Positions 1 through 5,574 of a stretch of 7,592 bases of DNA are shown here, piece after piece. The stretch comes from Propionibacteriaceae bacterium. Lineage in GTDB: Bacteria; Actinomycetota; Actinomycetes; Propionibacteriales; Propionibacteriaceae. How positions within the stretch are numbered: the first letter of the stretch is position 1; each line of letters starts with the position of its first letter. The notes beneath the pieces are model-generated. The model saw only the letters and a list, made by a program, of their open reading frames with translations, made no database searches and was not told the origin of the DNA. Both the position numbers and the translations under genes were made by a program. The stretch spans positions 1 through 7,592 of the forward strand of contig JAISGZ010000142.1 of the NCBI GenBank assembly GCA_031262845.1, read 5' to 3'.

Positions 1-494
1 AGATGGACTACCTCCGCGAAGGGATCGGTTTACGTTCGATGGCTTCGCGCGATCCGCTGGTCGAATACCAGCGCGAGGGCGCCGGCATGTTCGCCACCAT
101 GATGGATTCGGTGATGGAGGAAGTGGTCGGCTTCTTGTTCCAGGCTCCCGTGACGGCCACCGAAGCCGCGCCCGCGGTGACCGTGACCGCCGAGACCGCC
201 ACCGAGGCCAAAAAGGGCCAGCGGGGGGGCAAGTCGAAGGCCAGTGGTGCCACCAAGCCGGAAACTGACGCTGAGGAGACCGAAACCAAGCCCCGGTCGG
301 CGCTCGATGCCGAAGCCGCCGCCGCTCGCTCGGAGTTCCACGTCACGGCCAAGGGTTTGGCCGCCTCGTCCAGTTCCGTGACCTTGTCCAACAGCCGGCC
401 ACGACCGGTCGCCAAAGCCGAAACCACCGATCTGCGGTCAACTCGGCCAGGGGCGGCTGGGCGCCGTAATCAGGGGAAGAAAAAGCGCAAGTAA
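1..494 (+). CDS. secA: Preprotein translocase ATPase SecA, C-terminal fragment (5' end outside the window)
   Basis: SecA is the ATP-driven motor that pushes unfolded preproteins through the SecYEG channel at the inner face of the membrane. Only the last ~163 residues are visible, and the frame is open through the left edge. The first ~47 residues match the end of the SecA helical scaffold/wing region, with the family signatures MDYLREGIGLR, RDPLVEYQREG and EEVVGFLFQ. The remaining ~115 residues are a low-complexity tail rich in Ala, Thr, Glu and Lys, ending in the very basic GRRNQGKKKRK before a TAA stop. The C-terminal zinc-binding Cys/His motif found in many bacterial SecAs is absent; as far as I recall, actinobacterial SecA1 proteins also lack it and end in a basic tail. 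comF follows on the same strand, so cotranscription is possible. The housekeeping SecA1 paralogue is more likely than SecA2, but the visible part cannot settle this. Confidence 0.93.
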   Translation, partial: MDYLREGIGLRSMASRDPLVEYQREGAGMFATMMDSVMEEVVGFLFQAPVTATEAAPAVTVTAETATEAKKGQRGGKSKASGATKPETDAEETETKPRSALDAEAAAARSEFHVTAKGLAASSSSVTLSNSRPRPVAKAETTDLRSTRPGAAGRRNQGKKKRK

Positions 495-504
495 AAGTGT
501 CCCC

Positions 505-531
505 TGTGGATGATGGCAAGTGTTATCCACA
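505..531. repeat. Inverted pair of DnaA-box-like 9-mers in the secA-comF gap
   Basis: TTATCCACA at 523-531 is an exact match to the classical high-affinity DnaA box. TGTGGATGA at 505-513 is its inverted partner with one mismatch. The two are separated by 9 bases. The inner 7 bases of each arm (505-511 and 525-531) pair perfectly, so the RNA could also form a modest hairpin. No T-run follows, so it is not a standard intrinsic terminator. It overlaps an upstream candidate ATG of comF at 510. It could be a chance match, a regulatory operator or a weak terminator for secA; the sequence alone does not decide. Confidence 0.4.
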
Positions 532-581
532 ATCAGGGCGCTGAGCGACCAAAAGGCCAGTCGGCAACCCATAGTCAGTTC

Positions 582-1337
582 ATGATGACTTGGCGTGACG
601 CGGCCGCTGATATGTTCCTGGGAGCGACTTGCCCGGGTTGCCAGCGCCCCAGTTGGCGGCTCTGTGACGACTGCCGAGCCCAGTTGGCGGCCTACCCAGC
701 CGAACTCCATAACAAATCCGCCTTGTCCGGCTTACCTCATTGGGCTGGTGCTCCATTTGCCGGTTTGGCCGGTCACCTGGTGACCGCCGCCAAGGACCGC
801 CGGCGCTGGGATGTCATTCCTCATTTGGGGGCCCGGCTGGCCACCGCGGTCGTCGAATTGCTGGCCTCGGTGCCGTGGTTGGAGCCGATCTGGCTGACGC
901 CGATCCCGTCGGCGCCGAGCGCGGTTCGCCGGCGTGGCCTTGACGTCAGCTGTCGTTTGGCGGCCAGCGCCCAAGGCTTTCTCCGCCAGGCCGGACTCGA
1001 CTGCCGGACTCAGCGCTGGTTACGACTGGCCCGACCAGTGGCCGACCAGGCCGGTTTGAACTACCACCAACGTCAGCTCAACCTGGCCGGGGCTTATCGG
1101 CTGATCCGATCGCCGCCAGCGGCTGACCGCCAGGCTGGCTTGATTCTGGTGGACGATGTCGCGACCACGGGGGCCAGTTTGGCCGAAGGCTGGCGGGTTT
1201 GCCGCCAAGCCGATTTGATGGTGTTGGGGGCGGCCACTGTGACCGCCACCAGCGACCGCTACGACAGCGCCGTGGCTTCGGTCGTCAACCGGATCCAGGT
1301 GCCCGTGTTGCGCCAGGAAAAGACCTCACCGGCCTGA
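582..1337 (+). CDS. comF: ComF family protein (phosphoribosyltransferase-like, amidophosphoribosyltransferase superfamily)
   Basis: ComF proteins combine an N-terminal zinc ribbon with a type I phosphoribosyltransferase fold. In naturally competent bacteria they act in the cytoplasm during DNA uptake; in actinobacteria the role is unproven. Numbered from the ATG at 582, the zinc ribbon is CPGC...CDDC (Cys17, 20, 28, 31). It is followed by the ComF signature RRRGLD (~116-121), the QAGLNYHQRQLNLAGAY segment (~156-172), and the PRPP-binding loop LILVDDVATTGAS (~187-199). The start at 582 puts the first Cys 16 residues in, as is usual for the family. An in-frame ATG at 510 would add 24 residues with no family resemblance and would swallow the inverted repeat. 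Neither start has a good ribosome binding site, so 510 stays possible. The last ~28 residues after VLGAATVTAT look non-family and are read through the end of the opposing lpqB gene. Confidence 0.87.
   Translation: MMTWRDAAADMFLGATCPGCQRPSWRLCDDCRAQLAAYPAELHNKSALSGLPHWAGAPFAGLAGHLVTAAKDRRRWDVIPHLGARLATAVVELLASVPWLEPIWLTPIPSAPSAVRRRGLDVSCRLAASAQGFLRQAGLDCRTQRWLRLARPVADQAGLNYHQRQLNLAGAYRLIRSPPAADRQAGLILVDDVATTGASLAEGWRVCRQADLMVLGAATVTATSDRYDSAVASVVNRIQVPVLRQEKTSPA
1259..1337. other. Tail-to-tail overlap of comF (+) and lpqB (-)
   Basis: The lpqB stop (TAG, - strand, 1259-1261) lies inside comF, and the comF stop (TGA, 1335-1337) lies inside lpqB, so 79 bases code on both strands. On the lpqB side the shared bases encode about the last 25 residues, which still look like a final propeller strand (GEVFSW...GTWIRL). 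On the comF side they encode a tail beyond the usual family end. There is no intergenic space for a bidirectional terminator and no hairpin with a T-run is visible, so the two transcripts should be complementary at their 3' ends. Confidence 0.8.
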
Positions 1338-3058
1338 TCGAGAACGAACAGATCACCATTCGCGGCCACACTCAAACTGACCAGCGGGGCGCTGCCGGGC
1401 CGGCCGACCACGTAGGGGGCGGTTAAACCGTTGATGTCGACGTTGTAAACGGAGTTCATATTCGACGGATCGGTGGTCGCGATCACACTGATCGTCGACT
1501 GCCCCCACCAGGCGACGTCGGTGACCGTGGGCAGAGCTAAACCGGCGAACTCCAGGGAAATGTCACGCCAGTGTTCGAGACTGGCCTGGCCATCCCGCCA
1601 AACCACCTGGACCAGCCCCAGCCGGGTCTGTCGCTGACCCTCACCGATCGTCTCGGCCACGACCACCATTCGCCGGCCGTCCGGCGCCAGCCGGAAATTT
1701 CGGATCGTCAGCCCGTCCAAAGCTGGTGCCGCCAGCGTCTCGACCTGGCCGGCTTGAGCCAACCGGACATCAGTTCCCCGGGCCGTCGCCGCCATCACCC
1801 AGAGTCGGCCCTGGCGGTCGAACTGCGGCCGCACGGCGCCTCTCAGCGCCAGCCGGTGCATCCCGGTTTGAGTCTCCAAAGTGCCGAAATGGACACCGTG
1901 AGATGTCACCACAGCGACCCGTTTCCAGGCCGAAGCGTCGACCGCCAGGCCGGTAATTGTCCGATTCCCCCACTGCCGGTTGCTGAACAGCAGACCGGTG
2001 TCGAGCCGGGTGATCTTTCCTTGCCGAGCGACCGTTTGGAGATGGATCGCCCGACCGACCACATCCGGATTGACATCGTCGACCGAGGTCACGGCCAGGC
2101 TGCCCGGCACTGACTGGCCAGCGATCACGATCGGCGGGTGATCGAGCCCGACGGGCTCGCCCTCGACCATCAACCGAACCGCGATGATGCCGGGGAGATG
2201 ACGCAGATTGGCGGCACACAGCAGTGCCAGTTCGGTGGCCCGGGCCGCATCAAGGGGCTCGGTCAGGGCCAGCGGAATGTCGACCACGCCGGCGTCCATC
2301 TGGGGCGTCGCCGCCAAACTGATATCCGCTAGCCAGGCCGAGTCCGTAATCGGCGCCAACCATGGAGAAGGGCCGGCCAGCAAGGCTTCCAGGGGTTGAC
2401 GCAGCCAGTCGCCATCCGGCAAATAACGGATGTCGGGCACCAGCACATCGTCCTGGTCGGCGAAGAAATAGGTGTTGACGGTCTGGTAGACGTCGTGGAA
2501 CCGAGTCTGAGTCATCAACGAACCAAGACCGGGTGGCAATTCGCTGATCCGCCATTCGCCATCGGCCTGGACGAGTTTGAACTCGATTGCTTCAGCGACC
2601 TGTTCAGGGACGGCCGTATAGATGCCAGCCGAATCGACTTGACCGATCAACGACAACGACTGCAACCGGACCTGAGCGGTCTGGTGATCGAGCAAGGTGG
2701 TGTTGAGATCCCCCAACCCGGAGTAGACCCGGACCATCGCCTCGGGCTGCCAACTGACCGCCAGGTCGGCGGTCAGGAACTGCCGGGCGGTGGTGTAACT
2801 CGGCTCGTAATTCGACAGCGAAACCAGGAAACCGTCGATGATGTCAGCCGGCTGACCGCCTTGAGCCGGGCCCTCGATCGACACCACGACATTATCCGGA
2901 TCGGTCACTGACAAGGGCCGAGACCAAGAAGTCAGTTCCGTGCCGGTGGGGATGACGGTGCAGCCGGCCAACAGCACCCCGGCCAGAAAACTCAACCCCA
3001 AACAGCTCACGATCATCACCGACCGCTGCCGCCAGCCACCGGCGAGGCGGCGGTTCAT
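1259..3058 (-). CDS. lpqB: MtrAB-associated lipoprotein LpqB
   Basis: LpqB is a membrane-anchored lipoprotein of actinobacteria. In mycobacteria it binds the extracytoplasmic part of MtrB and modulates MtrAB signalling, affecting cell-wall homeostasis. The 599-residue product, similar in length to known LpqBs, has a short basic N-terminus (RR, R10, R12), a hydrophobic segment (~14-31) and a lipobox LLAGC with the lipidated Cys at 33. An N-terminal LpqB-type region follows (~50-180), then a GerMN-like domain (~190-305, including QTVNTYFF, QPLEALLAGPSPWL and the LCAANLRHLPGI segment), and then a C-terminal beta-propeller-like region (~330-590) with repeated strands such as VRPQFDRQGRLWVM and FRLAPDGRRMVVV. 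The ATG overlaps the mtrB stop (ATGA). A GAGGT six bases upstream supports this start and independent re-initiation. It is the last gene of the mtrA-mtrB-lpqB operon and converges on comF. Confidence 0.95.
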   Translation of the reverse strand: MNRRLAGGWRQRSVMIVSCLGLSFLAGVLLAGCTVIPTGTELTSWSRPLSVTDPDNVVVSIEGPAQGGQPADIIDGFLVSLSNYEPSYTTARQFLTADLAVSWQPEAMVRVYSGLGDLNTTLLDHQTAQVRLQSLSLIGQVDSAGIYTAVPEQVAEAIEFKLVQADGEWRISELPPGLGSLMTQTRFHDVYQTVNTYFFADQDDVLVPDIRYLPDGDWLRQPLEALLAGPSPWLAPITDSAWLADISLAATPQMDAGVVDIPLALTEPLDAARATELALLCAANLRHLPGIIAVRLMVEGEPVGLDHPPIVIAGQSVPGSLAVTSVDDVNPDVVGRAIHLQTVARQGKITRLDTGLLFSNRQWGNRTITGLAVDASAWKRVAVVTSHGVHFGTLETQTGMHRLALRGAVRPQFDRQGRLWVMAATARGTDVRLAQAGQVETLAAPALDGLTIRNFRLAPDGRRMVVVAETIGEGQRQTRLGLVQVVWRDGQASLEHWRDISLEFAGLALPTVTDVAWWGQSTISVIATTDPSNMNSVYNVDINGLTAPYVVGRPGSAPLVSLSVAANGDLFVLDQAGEVFSWRNTGTWIRLTTEATALS

Positions 3059-4752
3059 GAGACGACCTCGGTTGTCGTGGTCGTCACCTTCGGCAGGACG
3101 ACGGGCAGATTGGCTGGCTGAGACGCGATCACGCCGCCGGTTTCACCAGGCGGCCTTAACGGTAGCGCCGGCTCGCCCATTGGCTGGCCCAGATGGCGCG
3201 GCCAGAGCAGCCGGAATTGGGCGCCCTCACCGGGTCGGCTCCAGGCCTCGATCCGGCCTTGGTGGAGCCGAGCGTTTTCCAACGCGATCGTCAAGCCGAG
3301 CCCGGTCCCACCCAACTCGCGCGGCCGAGCCGGATCGGCCCGCCAAAAGCGATCGAACAGATGCGGCGCCTGTTCGGCGTCGAAACCGATTCCCCAATCG
3401 CGCACTGTCAGCGCCACAGTCGTGTCGTTGGCCGCCACCCGGACTTCAATCGGGTGGCCGGCGCCGTAGACAATGGCGTTGGTCAACAAGTTCGTCAAGA
3501 CCCGGTTGTAACGCCGGGTGTCCAGCGGTACGACCAAGGCAGTTGACGGCTCGGCGGCGTCGGCTTCCTCGGTCGCTGCCTGCGGGGCCGCGCCACCAGC
3601 AGAATCCGGCGAGGCGCCGCCGATCAACCGGATCGTCGACCCGTGAGCCTGGGCCACCAGTTCCAGACCGGTGATGACGTGCTCAGTCAGATCCACCAGA
3701 TCGGTCTCTTCCAGACGCAAGGTTTCGGTTTGAATATCGAAACGGGAGATTTCCAGCAGGTCGATCACCATGTTCCGGGTCCGCTCGACTTCGTCCAGCA
3801 AGAGTTCGGCCGCCCGAGCCTCGAAGGCCGGGAATTTGTCACGAGCGCCGTACAACAACTCGGACGCCATCCGGATCGTCGTCAGCGGTGTCCGCAGTTC
3901 GTGGGACACGTTAGAAACAAACTGTTGTTGCATTCGCGACAGTCGTTCGAGGTCGTAAATGCGCTGGCTGAGCTGGCTCGCCATCCGGTTCATCGAGCGG
4001 GCCAAGCGAGCCACATCGTCATCACCCCGGACCTGCATCCGCTCGTTCAGGTGACCGGAGGCCAAGCGCTCGGCGGCGTGCCGAGTCACCCGGATCGGCG
4101 CCAACGTGATCCGGCCAATGATGAAAGCGACCAAGCCGACGCCGACCGTGATGATGCTGGCGGCCAAGATCAGCACTCCCCGAATCGTCTCCAACAACCG
4201 GTTTTCACGCTCGAAAGAGAACCCCAAGTAGAGTTCGAAACGGTCCGGACCACTGTCGACGGCGGTCGCGACGGCGTAGCCAGGAACTGTTCGCTGGTCG
4301 ATGACCAGTTCGATCGGGGTGCCGTGCATTCGATCCGGCTCAGCTTGGACGCGCTCCCGCAGAGCGGTCGGAAACGACTGGTCGACGGCCAGCCCTGAGG
4401 TCGAAAAATCACCGTTCGTACCGTGGAAGCTGATGTAGTATCCCCCAACCCAACTCCGCTGGACGGCGATCGCCGCGACTTCGTAAATCTGTCCCGCGGT
4501 CAGAGCCGGTTGGCTGTCAGCCAGGAGCTGTTCAATTTGATTGATGGCCTGGTTGGCGTCCACTTGAGCACTCAGCTGGGCTTGTGAAACCACATTGTGG
4601 GAGACCCGGTAAAACACGAAGACGACGGTCAAGGCTGACAACAGGGCCGCCCCGATAGTGGCCCAGACGACCATCTGGGTGATCATCGATGACCGCCACC
4701 GGCGCCAGAGGGCTTGTCCGGGGCGGAAGCGGCCGGCTGCCCACAAAGTCAC
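3055..4752 (-). CDS. mtrB: Sensor histidine kinase MtrB of the MtrAB two-component system
   Basis: MtrB is a membrane-bound kinase that autophosphorylates on His and passes the phosphate to MtrA. The 565-residue protein has transmembrane helix 1 at ~27-49, an extracytoplasmic sensor region of ~140 residues, helix 2 at ~191-213, a HAMP linker (~214-266), a HisKA domain with the phosphoacceptor motif VSHELRTPL (His284), and a HATPase_c domain (~352-518). The ATPase boxes are all present: N box NLLTNAIVYG (Asn421/Asn425), G1 DWGIGF (Asp452), F box LFDRFWR and G2 GGTGLGL (~481-487). A ~27-residue Ala/Glu/Ser-rich insert (~378-404) interrupts the early HATPase domain, and the C-terminus carries a ~45-residue Pro-rich tail ending in a run of Thr. 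The start is GTG, overlapping the mtrA stop by four bases (GTGA), with no good ribosome binding site, so translation is probably coupled to mtrA. All catalytic residues are intact. Confidence 0.96.
   Translation of the reverse strand: MTLWAAGRFRPGQALWRRWRSSMITQMVVWATIGAALLSALTVVFVFYRVSHNVVSQAQLSAQVDANQAINQIEQLLADSQPALTAGQIYEVAAIAVQRSWVGGYYISFHGTNGDFSTSGLAVDQSFPTALRERVQAEPDRMHGTPIELVIDQRTVPGYAVATAVDSGPDRFELYLGFSFERENRLLETIRGVLILAASIITVGVGLVAFIIGRITLAPIRVTRHAAERLASGHLNERMQVRGDDDVARLARSMNRMASQLSQRIYDLERLSRMQQQFVSNVSHELRTPLTTIRMASELLYGARDKFPAFEARAAELLLDEVERTRNMVIDLLEISRFDIQTETLRLEETDLVDLTEHVITGLELVAQAHGSTIRLIGGASPDSAGGAAPQAATEEADAAEPSTALVVPLDTRRYNRVLTNLLTNAIVYGAGHPIEVRVAANDTTVALTVRDWGIGFDAEQAPHLFDRFWRADPARPRELGGTGLGLTIALENARLHQGRIEAWSRPGEGAQFRLLWPRHLGQPMGEPALPLRPPGETGGVIASQPANLPVVLPKVTTTTTEVVS
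3065..3069 (-). promoter_or_regulatory. Ribosome binding site of lpqB inside mtrB
   Basis: On the - strand the sequence GAGGT lies 6 bases before the lpqB ATG, within the last codons of mtrB. It matches the anti-Shine-Dalgarno pairing region and has suitable spacing. This fits the ATGA overlap and supports the chosen lpqB start. It is the best-placed Shine-Dalgarno-like site among the complete genes here; mtrB has none and probably relies on coupling to mtrA. Confidence 0.55.
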
Positions 4753-5441
4753 CAGACCGAACCAGCCCGGTAACCGACACCCCTAACTGTCACCACGATC
4801 TCGGGGTTGTCGGGGTCGTGCTCGATCTTGGCCCGCAGGCGTTGGACATGGACGTTGACCAACCGGGTATCGACGGCACAGCGATAACCCCAGACCTGAC
4901 CGAGGAGCTGTTCCCGGGAAAAGGCCTGTTGCGGCTGGGAAGCCAGGGTCAGTAAGAGATCGAATTCCAAGGGCGTCAGGGGAATCAGCTGGCTTCCCCG
5001 GTGAACGGTCCTCAGGGCCGGCCGAATCGTCAAATCACCAATCGTCAAGCTGGTCGCCGACCCGACCGTCGGCCGCCGCAGACGGGCTTGGACCCGAGCG
5101 ATCAATTCCTGGCGTTTGAACGGTTTGATGACGTAGTCGTCAGCGCCGGCTTCCAGCCCCAGAACCACATCCTCGGTGGCGGTTTTGGCGGTCACCATGA
5201 TGATTGGGACACCGGACAGAGCCCGGATTTGACGACAGACATCGACGCCGTCTTGGCCGGGCAGCATCAGGTCGAGCAGAATCAGGTCGGGTTGTTCGGC
5301 CTGGAAGCAGTCGACGACTTGATCGCCCCGGGCGCACCAGCGAGTTTCGTAGCCTTCTTGTTGTAAGACCAACTGCAACATCTCGGACAGCGCGGCGTCA
5401 TCATCAACCACCAGAATCCGGTTCGCTGCCTGCATCGTCAT
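4749..5441 (-). CDS. mtrA: DNA-binding response regulator MtrA
   Basis: MtrA is the OmpR/PhoB-type response regulator partnered with MtrB. In related actinobacteria it controls cell-wall hydrolase, division and replication-linked genes. The 230-residue protein has an N-terminal receiver domain (~7-122) with the acidic pocket Asp13-Asp15, phosphoacceptor Asp57 in LLDLMLPG, the switch residues Thr84 and Tyr103, and Lys106 in the IKPFK motif. The C-terminal winged-helix domain (~133-228) contains LTPLEFDLL, REQLLGQVWGYR, the recognition-helix segment RLVNVHVQRLRAKIE and the wing motif VRGVGYRAG. These are near-diagnostic for MtrA. The ATG at 5441 is preferred; a second in-frame ATG lies two codons on. 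A weak purine-rich GGTGGA about 10 bases upstream fits the first ATG better. It is the first gene of the operon; the 133-base upstream gap should hold its promoter. Confidence 0.97.
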   Translation of the reverse strand: MTMQAANRILVVDDDAALSEMLQLVLQQEGYETRWCARGDQVVDCFQAEQPDLILLDLMLPGQDGVDVCRQIRALSGVPIIMVTAKTATEDVVLGLEAGADDYVIKPFKRQELIARVQARLRRPTVGSATSLTIGDLTIRPALRTVHRGSQLIPLTPLEFDLLLTLASQPQQAFSREQLLGQVWGYRCAVDTRLVNVHVQRLRAKIEHDPDNPEIVVTVRGVGYRAGSVW

Positions 5442-5574
5442 TTTTGCTTATTCCACCCACTTAGTGCCAGGTTGCTACCCGACGACCGTCATCAGACCGG
5501 AGCCCGCGAAGTTCCGCCTGAGGTGAGCCAGAGTCGTGGGCAATCCGTCTGACCGATAGCTCGACTCTACCGAA
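5442..5574 (-). promoter_or_regulatory. Upstream region of mtrA (gap after the E1 gene)
   Basis: This 133-base gap lies between the stop of the dehydrogenase E1 gene and the mtrA ATG, both on the - strand, and is the only place for a dedicated promoter of the mtrA-mtrB-lpqB operon outside coding sequence. I see no convincing -35/-10 pair, no clear direct-repeat MtrA-type binding site, and no strong GC hairpin with a T-run to end the E1 transcript. A TAGAGT near the E1 stop (about 5563-5568) is a weak -10-like candidate only. Read-through from the E1 gene is possible. Confidence 0.3.

Noticed and set aside
501..538. Intrinsic terminator for secA formed by the CCCC...GGG and TGTGGAT/ATCCACA arms
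   Set aside because: The outer arms pair only with a bulge, the inner stem is just 7 pairs, and no T-run follows. It is kept only as an inverted repeat.
510..581. Start of comF at the ATG at 510
   Set aside because: It adds 24 residues unlike any ComF N-terminus, has no ribosome binding site and would overlay the inverted repeat. It was not excluded outright, only judged less likely than 582 or 585.
649..691. 12-base direct repeat CCAGTTGGCGGC at 649-660 and 680-691
   Set aside because: Both copies lie in the comF zinc-ribbon coding region in different reading contexts; a single short repeat in GC-rich coding DNA is expected by chance.
2940..4398. Two + strand open frames (2940-3674 and 3643-4398) opposite mtrB and the start of lpqB
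   Set aside because: Their products are Arg/Pro- or Asp/Gln-rich shadows of the well-supported kinase gene and carry no signal of their own.
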